Assembly: GCA_039602395.1 (NCBI GenBank)
Contig: JBCNJP010000010.1
Coordinates: forward strand, 37,953,874-38,017,873
Reading direction: 5' to 3'
DNA: 64,000 nt
DNA from: Deinandra increscens subsp. villosa
Taxonomy: Eukaryota; Streptophyta; Magnoliopsida; Asterales; Asteraceae
Shown piece by piece: positions 1 to 12,390 of this stretch; position 1 is the stretch's first letter, and each line of letters opens with the position of its first letter. The position numbers were made by a program, and so were the translations under genes. The notes below the pieces were generated by a model, which had not been told where the DNA came from, searched no databases, and saw only the letters and a program-made list of their open reading frames with translations.

Positions 1-1149
1 CCAAAATATATAAATGAGTAGTCTATTCCGATTGATTTTTCTCCACCAACAATAAGCCGAGGTCGGTTATTGAGTTTGAGTTCATTAACTAATTATTCAG
101 TTTGACCAGATTCGAGATTGAGTCGACTCGGTTTGACTCGGTACCGAGTTAACCCCATTTTAGCTAAAACTTGTACCCAAACACTCTTTGGAGCATTAAT
201 AGCCAATCACCTCAACAACAACATCATAACCAACAGCTCCAGTGGCCAGAGGCCGTGGCCGCCGCCGGAAACGTCGCCACCCCCGTGAACACCAACAGAT
301 ATACCACCACGCCTGCAGACACCCGAAACATGTCTTAAACGAGGGGAAATCGGAAGCTCAGAGGGAGGAAACGATAAAGAAAGTGAGAGTAGAACCTCGT
401 TTTTGGTCCGAGCAGTCATAACCATTGCCCAGAACGGCTCTACCGCCACCCGCTACGGCGGAACCCTAACACGCTGATGCTACTGCCCTCGTGAAGCAAC
501 TGAAATCGCGAACCCGGAATGGGGGTTTGGTGCCGCCACCCGTCGTGAACGAGGAAGAAGGAGTGAGGGAGACGGAAACCAGCGATGGCCGGACGGCCGC
601 CGGAAACCAGGTGGTCATGGTGATCCACCCACTCGGCTCTCTTTCTTAATCTCGGTGTCACACACACTTGTGTGTGTGTGTGTTACGGCTAAGCAGCAAG
701 AATGAAAAAGGGGGTTGTTAACCCTAAATAAAAAAATCAGATTTTATTTATTTTTATTTAAATATTAGGTTTTAAAGTGTGTGATTAAATAGGTAGGTTT
801 ATACCGCGATGACTAAACACGAGGATTCTAAAGTCTCGTTTGTAGACCGACTTAAAATGAACATTTATACAAGTGTTTATCAGATAAAATAAATATAACG
901 TTTTAAACGTTTTGAGGATGTTTATAAGGGTCTTATAGACTTTAGTCTTACATGGATATATATAAATAAATAACAAAAACGATCAAGATTATTATTATTA
1001 TCTATATATATTTTTAAAGTAATGGTTTTAAATGATAAAATCTTATAATAAATGGAACAATTATTGCAATACAATTGGTTAATAATTGTTAATTATGATA
1101 ACAGAAAACGGTTCGGGTTAAAAGGGTATGGGTTGATCGAGTTGTCACA
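1..1149 (-). mobile_element. 3' LTR (cut by window edge) of a minus-strand LTR retrotransposon
   Basis: This stretch is a diverged direct repeat of the right part of 6093-8761. On the minus strand it starts TGTGACAACTCG at 1149 and runs off the left window edge, so only the first ~1.15 kb of a ~2.7 kb LTR is present. It contains the same (CA)n/(TG)n hairpin near 656-690 and the same 'ccgcgatgactaaacacgag' block as the other LTR. Short open frames on the minus strand here are shared by both LTRs and look like GC-rich leader rather than protein. Confidence 0.85.
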
Positions 1150-1166
1150 GTCTCCCCTACTTTAGA
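1150..1166 (-). other. Polypurine tract of the LARD-like element
   Basis: On the minus strand this reads taaagtaggggagac and lies directly before the 3' LTR start at 1149, the expected place for plus-strand priming. A second similar stretch (tctcccctacttta on +) lies at about 1661-1675 inside the element. Confidence 0.7.
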
Positions 1167-2219
1167 GAATTTCGTCCCGAAATTAGAAGAGGCTAAAGTA
1201 ACTTTTAAAGAAAGGAGGGAGTTAAAAGGAGTTTTATTAAAACTAACATGTTTGACATAAGGGACCGATATAGAACAATCATAAGAGATTTCACTGAGAA
1301 CATGAGTATATCCTTGAATACTGAATCAACCATGATAAAGCCAAACTTAACCCGATCGAAAGGGTTAGGTTAGGAATAGCGACAAAAGAGAACGGTGTTT
1401 GATAAAATCAACCATCAACGATATACTCATACACGCACACACACCATCCCCTGTCCGACTCCCAGTGCAACTTAAAGACACTACCGATGCTTATATATAG
1501 GGTGTACCGCAGCCAACCCACCACATCTTTAATATCTTTAAGAGAGTACTATTCATCTTCGGAGAATATCCTATTCTATACATCCATAACAAATAACCAA
1601 GGGCACACATCACAACCAAACCAAGAACCAATCAAAGACTAACCAAGGAGATGACCACAATCTCCCCTACTTTAGGAACGAGACTGGGGGATCGAGAGAC
1701 ACAGGTGAGTAATGGGTGAAACATAAGTACCTTCAATCCATATAACATAGGTCCAGATATAGCAACATAATCTATGATAAATGAAAATCTAGAGTTTCTG
1801 GAGTTCTTTTCAAGGCAAGGCATCAAGTTCTGGTGAACTAGATGGGTAACGACCCACATCCGGTTTACCTCCCAGGACACAATACCCAGACGGAACCCGA
1901 ATCAACTCTCACTGAAACCCAAGACTAATACCTACGACCAATTCCGATTGCATACTAAGCTAGCATCACACACAATCGCTGGTAGTGGCCCGTACGAGTC
2001 TCTGATTCAGTAAGAGTAGAATAACGACTAACGCTCGAATTAACGGTACACAACCAAAAATTCAAAGCGATAAAAGTCAAAAAGAGAGAAAATATATCAC
2101 AACTATCAATAGATCAGTACCAAAACAAATAGAGTACAACGAATCTGACGGAATACTCTGCATTGAATACCATGAGTCGAATAGCACTACATGCATGTCA
2201 CGACTAGTATGGCTAAGCA

Positions 2220-3050
2220 GTACATTTCAAACACATGAATCCGCTGACGTGAGATGAACCGCATGTTTCATGATATATGACACGTATCAGGTAACATAAC
2301 TCCGAGTACCTGAATCCGATGTCATGAACCAAATGACATGATTCGAGATACACGTATCCGATAATATGAATTGAGCATCATATCTCAAAGTACATGATTC
2401 CGATAACACGAACCAAAAATGTGCCTCAAATGCATGCACCCTATATCATGAATTAGAGGGCATGACTCGAAATGTATGAAACCGATAGCGTGAACCAAAA
2501 GGATAGCTCGAAATGCGCGAAACTGATAACATGAGCCAAAATTATAACTCAAGATGCATAAAACTAATAACACGAACCAAAAGCATAACTCAAAATACAT
2601 GAAATTGCTACATGAATCGGATATCATGTCTCTAAGTATATGAATCCGACAACATGAGCCGAATACATGACTCGAGGTACATGAGTCCGATAACACAAAC
2701 TGAATAACACGACTTGAAGCTCATGAATCTAATAATATGAACCGAAAATCACGACATCAAAGTACATGAGTCCGATAACATGAACCAGAAATCATGACAT
2801 CAAAGTGCGTAAATCCGATAATATGAATCGGAAATCATGGCATCAAAATGCGTGAATCCAATAACATGACCCGAAAATCATGACATCAAAGTACGTGAAT
2901 CCGATAACATGAACCGGAAAACGTCGAAGTGCATGAATCGAATAACATGAACCAAACAACATGTTTCGAGGTACGTGTATCCGGTGACATGCATCGAATA
3001 ATACGACTTGAAGTACACGAGTCCGATATATAAATCGGGGATTATGAAAT
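2220..3050. repeat. Degenerate 41-43 bp tandem array
   Basis: The phrase 'tccgataacatgaacc' recurs at 2645, 2686, 2728, 2771, 2814, 2857 and 2900, spacing 41, 42, 43, 43, 43, 43. More degenerate units extend to both sides. Each unit contains one or more CATGA words. It lies inside the LARD-like element, and open frames across it only reflect the repeat. Confidence 0.85.
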
Positions 3051-6000
3051 GAGAAAATAGACCAAGAAACAAGCATCATCAATAACAAAATAACAGAACC
3101 ACATAATGAAACCATAAATCATGAGTCGGTGGATACAAACAACGATTCTAAGACAGAATAACTCAATAATCGAACAACGAGCGCCAAAACCAGAGATAGG
3201 GTAATAAACACCAAATCGGGATCGAGCAAAATCAGGATCACGCATCAACAATGAGACAAGCCAAAAATCAACATCATGATCATGAGGAATGAAATCCGAG
3301 CTCATTGCCAGAGTTACGAATCAACTACAAGCACCCTTCTAGATGGATCTGGGTATCGGATGGCAGCGATTTATCTCACGATCCGACTATTCCGTTTAAC
3401 GACAGTCGAATCGTGCGCTTAAGCAACCAACCATTCCCCATTATTTATTGGTCAGATTAGATATGAGCTTCAGATTTTTAAAATCAAGAGCGAACCATGA
3501 GCCAACCCACCTATCGCCAACGAAGGCATCGTGAATTTGAAGACATAGAATGGAACACATGATGGAACCAACAGAGAATGGAACACACAAAGGAACCACC
3601 AAAATCAAAGGAGACCAGAGCCAAACATAACTATACACCCGAATGAAAAAGAACTCAAACATAATACAGAACTCAGAATATCCAAACCACTTACGACACA
3701 CAGTTTGGAAAGCATCACCACGAAAAGAGAGGGGTCCCATAACGAGAATCGAGCACGCGAAAGTGATCGGTTCTCAGGGCTGAAACATGAAGATAAGGGT
3801 TTCCAACATGAAGGGTAAATAGACCATAGACTGACCAAAGGCTACGTGACGATAAGGTGACTTGCAATAGGAGTCGCTCATGCCGCGAGGTCGATGCGAA
3901 AGTCATTCTGGTGAACGGAAGGAAGACATGTTGCATCGTCAGGAAAACTTTTAATGGTAAATCTGGACGACTAGGATGTCTTTCACTCCCTATTCTTTCT
4001 TTCGGCTCCCACAATTTAGACCAAAATTGCATGCGCTCCAATATAAAGTAATTGTGGGCTTAATGCATAACACAAAATTGAGCCCACATACTGGTTTATC
4101 GTCGAGGATTGTCGGGACATGATCTCCCAGGCAGGGTACAAATGAGTTTAACGGACGTGCACAGTTCAGCAAAACTGTGGTAAAGATGCAGGAATGAGAG
4201 GAAGAAGGATAAGAGGTGCCAATGGTGAACTATACCGAAGCACAATGATTAATGAGTCGTGTCGCAAAGCAGACATAACTCGGAACCATAAAACCCTACT
4301 CCGAACAAAAACTTCTGAAAACCAGGACACGTGTAGAGTTATCTACTCGAGAGTTCGTATAATCATAAATTCGTACACAAGCAATCCCGTAAACATGTGG
4401 AATCGTAAATTCGTACATTCCCAAACGGGTAGATTCCTAGACACACGTCCCTTGACAACACACAGACAACATGGAAAATTTTATTAGAACGGACAGTCAC
4501 GCGCACTTAGGCTTGTATACCCGCTAATGTGCCTATTTGTTTCCATGTGCGTATGTAATCCGGTAACCATACCACGTGGAAACTCGTGAGCCTGTCAACG
4601 AGCAGTCACCCATAATACACACGACGACCCAAATGTCATGAGAGATAAAATTATTTAGAAACATGAGGGACGAACATCTGTCTAAAACATAAAAGCACAG
4701 TTGACACAGACGATTAGGGCTTTAAACACCGACTAGAGGAAGGTAAATGATTGACACAAATCCCAATGATCAAAGGATAACAACATAAGAATATCCAAAC
4801 AGCATAGCCTCTCTGTTGACAAAGGTGTTAACGGTGACTAACAGGGGTATTGATGCGGTAAACGCCTAAGATTTCCACGATGATAGAAAACAACACAAGG
4901 GTGGAGACAAACGGATGCATCATTGCGATTTGAACACTCGCCGGTGCCCACGGTTGGACCGACCAAGGCTGAACTCAGCTGGCTAATAATGAGTGCTCAC
5001 GAGGTGGCCAAAGTGACCACAGTTGTGGCATAGCCGAAGCTCGATTGAGGGATGGTGATGCTAGCATGACATTCACAAAACGGGTGAAACCTGAGATCAG
5101 GCTTCATAGCTGGGCAAGGGATAAGGGTCACCTTGCAGTCGTTACATCGATTGATGTAACCCAAACCAAGAAAATAGAGGCCATAATCATGAAATAAGAT
5201 ATCACGAAAGGTCAAACTGAGACCAAAGGGTAGATGAAGAGCACATGGGATACCCGAATCTGAGTATCACGAGGCTCCAAAATGAGATAAGTCAAATCAG
5301 ATACCATGAGATGACAAGACAGAATAAATCAAATCGTGACATCTTGAAATGACAGGTTAGAATAAATCATAAGATATCGAGTTGTCAAAAATCGTTAAAT
5401 CACACTCACAGAACAAAAAAAATCGAGTTGAAAATTAATCCAAATTACGAGAGGTGGAATAAAAACATGTACGTTAGTGAACCGTAAGGTAGTGTGACTC
5501 GGAATATCAAAACCATCAAGAACCATAGTAATCTTAATAACGTGTAAAATCATGAAATCTAACGGTCGAGATAAAACACATCGGGGTGGTCCTCATCTCC
5601 CGATTGGGAAACTACAACCGTGACAAATCATAATATGGTTCTAGTGATGACATGCTTTGGCCTAATAGGTTTCGGCACTCTCATCGGGGCGTCCCAAGTG
5701 GATGTTCAGGTCCGTCAGTTCAATTGAACGCTTTTCTTGACAGAGACCCCAACTCCTAGTGCTTTCACCCTTCCAGTTACTACACGTCAGTCATTAGCGC
5801 CTGTCTCCGACGAGATCATAAAATCGAAAATCAATTTCCTAACTGGAACGTAAGGCTCCATTTCTAAGGAAGGAGGTTAGGAAGCCCCAAGTGATATGTG
5901 TACAAGTGGGTGCTAATCAATCAAAATCAAGGAAATAAGTGAAGTAGGCACGTTTAAGAAGCATATAATGGACATACAATTCATATAGGCATGCTATGCA

Positions 6001-6075
6001 TGAGGTACTCGTGCAGGACACCTAAGACAATAGTCTAGGTCAAGCTAGTTCTAATAACCTAGATCCCTATAGCCG

Positions 6076-6089
6076 TGGCTCTGATACCA
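6076..6089 (-). other. Primer-binding site (initiator tRNA-Met)
   Basis: The minus strand reads TGGTATCAGAGCCA, complementary to the 3' end of plant initiator tRNA-Met. It starts three bases inside the LTR boundary at 6093. This fixes the element's orientation as minus and 6093-8761 as its 5' LTR. Confidence 0.9.
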
Positions 6090-6092
6090 ATC

Positions 6093-8761
6093 TGTCACAC
6101 CCCAACCGACGACGACAGATGTCGGGGCGTGATGATTGTCCAGATGCACTCAACACTAATAATGTTGCGATATTTTTAATCAACCCACTTCATATACATC
6201 TAATAAAAGTCACAATACAAGGATTAAGCAATAATATTCAACAAGTTAATTCTTTTAATTTAGGTATCGCTAAGTCTGCATGCAACCTATGGTATCATCA
6301 ACAAGCAATCACCATATAACAGCAAACCTGCAACATGTACAAAATAAGGTCAACTACGAATAGTTGGTGAGTAATCATAGGTTTATATAGATATACGATC
6401 ATAGCTTGAACATGCGAATCAATGTTAAATCAATGAACACGAGTATAGCAAACAAGTAATGAACTAAGAACATGGGGGTCGACGTAATCCAAGCCCTCGG
6501 CATTTAGGCATTCAATCACAAGGCGCCACACGCGAGGCAGGCCAAGTGGGTTGCTAGACCAACGGATCCATTATTGTAACCCTGGCTCAAATGAGTTAAT
6601 GAGAATACGTCTATGAACATGAACATGAGCAACACATAATAATACAACACACACAACATAATCCATAGCAATGATCCAAACAAGTTCACGTATTCAAGGA
6701 ATATAGATCAAACATAGAATTCGCATGCGTTTTGTAAATGTAATAAGTTTATAAACATGAACATGGGTTTATACGGTACATGTTTTACCCCAAAACTTAA
6801 AAGGAAAAGGGGTTATGATACTCACCTGATATGGAGACACAAAGGAAAGAATGACACTCTAACTCGAGACGAACAAACTCGAGGACGAACTCGAGAGGTA
6901 AACCAGATGGAGGAATAAACGAATAAATAAATAATTAAATAAATAAATAACTAATTAAATAAGTAATATTTCCACGACTCGACAACTAGATGGAGATATA
7001 ATTTGGCGAATTACGTTCGATCAAAGTCGATGTGATGGTTTATTCCGAAACCATCTACAAATCGATAAATAATCAAATAATAATAATAAATAATTTAAAA
7101 TTCTTAATGGTAAAAGTATATGTATAATTTTATGATTTATAAGGAAAACTTAACCATATAAAGTTATGATGACCCTCACGTAGATACACAGAAACAAAGT
7201 CAAGATAACAACAAAAATCTAGCTTGTCCAAACCGAGTGTCGAGTTTAGCCTTCAAGTCCATAGATTCCAAATAATAACAAAGTACATATATTTTTGATG
7301 GAACTCGGGCTTTCATAATCATCGATTTATATTTTAAAGATCGGTTCACGGAGTTTTAATATTAGTAATATGCTTATCGTTACCAAATTAATGTATTCAT
7401 AAATATATATAAATCGTCCCATTATTTTTATATATATAAATATTTATAAAGTATTACGATGACGAAGGTTCTTGACAACAATTAATGATAGCACAATGAC
7501 ATTAAAAAAATGACGAGATAATGAACACGGTATACCTTCAGTCGAAAGTCGAACCCGTAACCGATTAACCGTAAAACCGACACGTCACCAAAATATATAA
7601 ATGAGTAGTCCATTCCGATCGATTTTTCGCCATGAACAATAATCTGTCGTCGGTTTTTGAGTTTGAGTTCATTAACTAATTATTTAGTTTGACCAGATTC
7701 GATACTAAGTCGACTCGGTATGACTCGGTACCGAGTTAACCCCATTTTCGCTAAAACTTGTACCCAAACACTCCTTGGAGCATTACTAGCCAAGCACCTC
7801 CACAACAAGATCATAACCACCAGCTCGGGCGGCCGGAGGCCGTGGCCGCCACCGGAAACATCGCCACCCCCGTGAACATCAACAGATAGACCACCACGCT
7901 TGCAGACACCCGAAACAGGTCTTAAGCGAGGGGAAATCGGAAGCTCAGAGGGAGGAAACGATAAAGAAAATGAGAGTAGAACCTCGTTTCTGGTCCGAGC
8001 AGTCACAACCGTCGCCGAGAACGGCTCCGCCACCACCCGCTACGGTGGAACCCTAACATGCCGATGCTGCTGCCCTCGTTAAGCAACTGAAATCGTGAAC
8101 CCGGAATGGAGGTTTGGTGCCGCCACCCGTCGCGAACGAGGAAGGAGTGAGGGAGAGGGATGCCGGAACCTCATGTCGCTGTTACGCCATCAGCAAGGGT
8201 CGGACGGCCACCGAAAACCAGGTGGTCGTCGTGATCCACCCACTCGGCTCTTTCTCTTAATCTCGGTGTCACACACACTTGTGTGTGTGTGTGTTATGGC
8301 TGAGCAGCAAGGAGGAAAAAGGGGGTTGTTAACCCTAAATAAAAAAAATCAGATTTTATATATATTTATTTAAATATTAGGATTTAAAGTGTGTGATTAA
8401 ATAGGTAGGTATTATACCGCGATGACTAAACACGAGGATTCTAAACGTCTCGTTTACAAACCGCCTTAAAACGAACATTTACACAAATGTTTATCAGATC
8501 AAATAAATATAACGTTTTAAATGTTATGAGAATGTTTATAAGGGTCTTATAGACTTTAGTCTTAGATGGATATATATAAATAAATAACAAAAACGACCAA
8601 AATTATTATTATCTATATATATTTCTAACATAATGTTTTTAAAGGACAATATCTTATAATAAATGGAACAATTATTTGCAATACGATTGGTTAATAATTG
8701 TTAATTATGATAACAGAAAACGGTTTGGGTTAAAAGGGTATGGGTTGACCGAGTTGTTACA
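6093..8761 (-). mobile_element. 5' LTR of the LARD-like retrotransposon
   Basis: On the minus strand the LTR begins TGTAACAACTCGG at 8761 and ends GGGGTGTGACA at 6093 (2,669 bp, TG...CA termini). The first part matches 1-1149. The family is the same as the solo LTR at 23270-26150, whose ends are nearly identical. It interrupts a helicase frame that starts at 8763. The opposite end of the insertion lies beyond the left window edge, so the target duplication cannot be seen. Confidence 0.9.
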
Positions 8762-9809
8762 GCTGGGTGGTGACTTCAGATAGATTCTACCCGTTATTTC
8801 TACAGGCAAACGAGAAGATGTTGTACAATCATGTATCAACAGATCTGTTTTGTGGAACTCTTGCCAGATGTTTTCACTAACACATAGTATACGCGTAAAT
8901 GAGTACACAGCGGGGGGTACAGTTGACCTGGCAAAGCAAGAGTTTAATAAATCGGTTTTGGACATTGGTGATGGTGTTGTTCTAGAAAAAAGTAAGGAGG
9001 GTGAACACAAGCCCACGTGGATTAAAATCCCAGATCAGCATGTTGTGAGATATACAGACTCTATCTCAACAACATTTCCAGATTTCTTAGAATGGCAGGA
9101 GGATGAGGACTATTTACGTGAACGCGCAATTCTCACACCTAGAAACGATGATGCCACTGAAATAAATAGCTATACGTTTAATAAACTTGAATGACCAGGG
9201 AGAACGTAACAGAGTTCGGATGAAATATGCAAGGCCTCAATAGATAGTTTACACCAAAATGAACTCTATCCAACTGAATTCTTGAACACCCTCAATTTTT
9301 CAGGATTGCCACCACATATACTCAATCTAAAAGAAGGGCTACCTGTTATGTTACTAAGAAATGTTAACCCTGCGGAAGGTTTGTGTAACGACACCCGTTT
9401 AATTATTACGGAACTTGGCAAATTTGTAGTTAAGGATATAATTATAACAGGATCAAGAATAGGAAATACTACATTGATACTAAGAATCAATCTCACCTCT
9501 ACAAAATCAAAGTGGCCATTTATACTTAAACGGCGCCAGTTTCCACTCAGACCCTGCTATGCCATGACGATTAACAAGAGCCAGGGACTGTCTTTGAATT
9601 ATGTTGGGGTCTATTTACCAAGGCCCGTCTTCACTCACGGGCAGTTGTACGTAGCTACTTCTCGAGTTACATCCCTAGAGGGACTCAAGATGGTCATTGT
9701 TGAAGACTCAATATTGTATATAAAGAGGCGTTTAAGAACCTGCATGTCGTGGAAAATACACATTGTGAACATATATGTGAGTAGGAAACCTTTATTTAAT
9801 GTTTTATAG
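8762..9809 (+). pseudogene. Helitron-type PIF1-like helicase, C-terminal part
   Basis: One continuous plus frame from 8763 encodes the C-terminal half of the helicase domain found in plant Helitron RepHel proteins. Visible landmarks are LGGDFR at the start, GLPPHILNLKEGLPVMLLRN, the late helicase motif CYAMTINKSQGLSL and the closing motif HGQLYVATSRVTS. Three nonsense codons break it: TAG at 8781 (probably from CAG), TGA at 9192 and TAA at 9207. No frameshift is visible. The N-terminal Rep part and Walker A are absent because the LTR retrotransposon to the left is inserted at 8761/8762. A second, more deleted copy lies at 21941-22485. The protein is dead, and the family assignment is firm. 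Confidence 0.88.
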
Positions 9810-10849
9810 CAAATAAAGTTGCACAGTGTACAGGTTAGCTTTTATGTGTACAAATTAATGTTTTACAGGTTCAACATTGAATTAAACATTGCATAGTTTA
9901 TGTGTTTCTATTTACAGACAGATAAGAAACCATTGGAGACTGTAAATGCTATTATGCCTTATTTGTTATTGACGGAACAATTCAGCAGCCCTTTTTAATC
10001 GTTCAGTGTCTATTGTGAGAGAATATTTATGTTGCGCGGGTATTCATTCAAGGCATAATATTGATGTCCTACAACTTAGCTTCATAACATAGTTACAATG
10101 CCTCTTAATTGAGTAGCTTACAGAGACATGCAACCTGCATACCTGCGTAAAATACCCGTTTTACAATGATAATATTACTGAAACATAACATTGTCAACGT
10201 TTATGCTTGATAGAACGTATTCAGTTTGATGAGGAATGGCTGTTCACCAAACAAAATTATAATAGTTATAACCAAATAAGGATGTGAATACTTCGTAGAT
10301 CACATTGGTGCCTGATATATTGAAGTTTTGACCCAGCGGATGAAAAACTTCTAAACTCTACAATATCACATTTAAATGACAATAATTCCAACTGACACTA
10401 ACTAATTGCTAGAATAGAGGATGGAAACATTCCAAACCATGAAAATAAGAAATTAAAAAACTTATATTTTAGTTATTGTATTTACACTTTAGCTTATTAT
10501 GTAATATGTATTTATCATTTTATTTTATATTCTATTACATATCATTTATTATTATTATATCATTTTCTCCTAGGTGTTAAATAGATTATTTATTATCTTA
10601 TGAATATTTTCAATTATTAGAAATACACAATAGTGTCATTTTGCCACTCAGTTTCTAAGAACCTATCATTTTAGAAAATATAATTCCAGGTTATTGTATT
10701 ATACGTTTTTATTGTTCTATTAAATATTTTAGATCAGTTGTATTATTTTCTTATAGTTTTTTACTATTAGATAGATTTATTGTTATGTTAGCATTGTTTT
10801 GCACCCACTATGTAAATCAACTGCATTTGGTTTGTAATTACATAAAGGT
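9810..10849. other. AT-rich stretch without a recognisable gene
   Basis: About 1 kb between the helicase remnant and the next leader. It becomes strongly AT-rich after 10450. I see no coding frame, terminal repeat or RNA gene in it. Confidence 0.6.
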
Positions 10850-11599
10850 CCAAGATGTGATTCTGCCACAACCCAATAGGCTTGCCAGTTCGTGTAATGA
10901 TCAGGCCCGGGTGTAGATTGGGCCTCAGACCTCCTCCGGGAAAAGTGAGGGAAAAATATTGACGATTAAGTAGGTGCTAAAAAGACAGGACCTTTATTAC
11001 AACATCATTTCAACATGCACCTACAAAGTCGCCTCCCTATCTTCCCTTCTTGCCGTCGCCGGGAAACAAGTCCGGAGCCTGCATCTCACCGTACATAAGT
11101 AAGCATCCCGGTCTTTCTACTCTATTTTAATCGTTTATTGTCTATGCATACCTACATTTCGTGTTTAGATGGTTGCGTTTTTGAATCAACCACTACAAAC
11201 CCCAACCTCTCCCTCCCCCCCCCCCCCTGTTTTACGGTTCTGTGTAACACGATCTTCGTAGGTAACTCCGTAAAAAGGCGAAATTTCCCATATTTTTGGA
11301 TGTCCCAGCCCTTCAGCACATACATTTTCATAGTCACACACTATGCATGATAACAAAATGAGTGTGGACTACATCATTTACTTTCCTTCCTTTTAGGGGC
11401 TTTGAACAGCTATGAAAGTCGCCACCATATAAGCTTTTAGAGTTCGAGCATAAATAACTGACCTCATTTTCTTCCCAATTTAATAAAAATATGTGTCCTT
11501 TCCTGATCTACTCTCAATTACTATTTGTGAAATGTGCTCCTCTGTTTTAGAGTTTTATTAACTGTACACCTAATATGCGTGACTAGGCACGCCCAAGTA
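10850..11599 (+). promoter_or_regulatory. Promoter/leader of small-gene copy 1
   Basis: The segment resembles the sequence before small-gene copy 3. It has GGCCC/TGGGCC words (site II-like) near 10905-10925, the phrase 'aaatattgacgattaag' near 10955, and a leader exon that ends near a GTAAGC donor at about 11099. A 3' splice site (CTAG) lies at about 11586, just before the ATG at 11600. Exact exon limits are inferred from comparison among the copies. Confidence 0.5.
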
Positions 11600-11893
11600 A
11601 TGGAAAACATTGTACGAGGTTTCTTAGCGAACTCCCAGGTGGAATTCATCACAGGGATCTAGGCACTGATGCACCAGCTTGAAAGCAACATAGCCGAAAA
11701 TGAAAGGATCTTCACAGCTCTACTTGCACAGCCACCTTCACTATTCTGGTATGCTGTCGGTTTCCTGCTGTTTGAAGAACTCCACTTTGCTGAGGCGAGG
11801 CTCGAAAGGTTGCTGAGGCTGCTGAGTGACACAGAAGCGAGGCGGCGTGATGTGGCGCGGCGTCTGACATGGATGTTCCCAACGAATATGTAG
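11600..11893 (+). pseudogene. 97-codon small coiled-coil protein family, copy 1 (one nonsense codon)
   Basis: From ATG 11600 to TAG 11891 the frame has exactly 97 codons, the length of the intact copy at 21223-21516. Codon 21 is TAG. After it come AENERIF, PPSLFWYAVGFLLFEE and a charged, leucine-rich tail ending in MFPTNM. Shared features with the other copies are the AEN(R/E) block, the PSxFxY motif about halfway, an L-x-x-E-E/A-(I/L) stretch and an Arg/Glu/Ala-rich helix that should form a coiled coil. There is no signal peptide or membrane segment. An internal ATG at 11669 could still give a 74-residue product. Function is unknown, and I do not recognise the family. Confidence 0.7.
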
Positions 11894-12390
11894 ATGTTCG
11901 TTGTTGTTTTTTTGTTGATATGGCTGTTAGGGAGCAATCGTTGTTTACGTAAGCTCTTTTGGTTATGTAAAAATCAGACTAATCATATTAATAAAATATT
12001 CCCATCTTCTTATGGTTTTGTGTCATCCTCTCGAGTCGGCATAGCGCCACATTCCATGTTTGTGCACATACATTTTTTAATGTGAAACTAAGTTGTATCC
12101 AAATCATATACTATAGCCTCTGTTGCTATTTAGTTCCCGCTTACGTAGCAAATTGTGAGAAAAAACTTCTTACGCGAGTTCTATAGTAATAACATTGAAT
12201 AGCTCATATATGCACTACAAACTAATATGTATGCTCAACGACTTCATATGTGTATGTTAACTTAAAATGGTGTCATAATATCAGCTACATTAACTATGAA
12301 ATTTGTATTTTACTGATGTATCTTTGACCCATTACTTGGTTGCACTAAGACCTATAACAAGAAAATAACCTACCTTTTGATTCTGTACAG
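11894..12390. other. Region between small gene and B3-like exons
   Basis: No convincing coding frame or structured element. It probably holds the 3' untranslated region of the small gene and the start of the B3-like locus. Confidence 0.5.

Larger units (their letters stand above)
1150..6092 (-). mobile_element. Internal region of a LARD-like retrotransposon without gag or pol
   Basis: The 4.9 kb between the two LTRs is bounded by a polypurine tract next to the 3' LTR and a tRNA-Met primer-binding site next to the 5' LTR, as expected for a minus-strand element. I find no zinc knuckle, protease, reverse transcriptase, RNase H or integrase motif in any frame. The longest open frames are short, and several only translate a tandem repeat. 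The layout (long LTRs, long non-coding interior) matches large retrotransposon derivatives, which depend on enzymes from other elements. An autonomous relative decayed beyond recognition is the alternative. Confidence 0.75.

Noticed and set aside
2385..3115. Minus-strand Cys/His/Phe-rich frames that look like zinc-finger proteins
   Set aside because: They are the 41-43 bp tandem repeat read in frame; no conserved spacing of a zinc finger.
7680..8036. 118-codon minus-strand frame in the LTR, similar to one at 207-449
   Set aside because: Shared because both are LTR copies. Composition is GC-rich leader, the frame is broken differently in each copy, and there is no domain.
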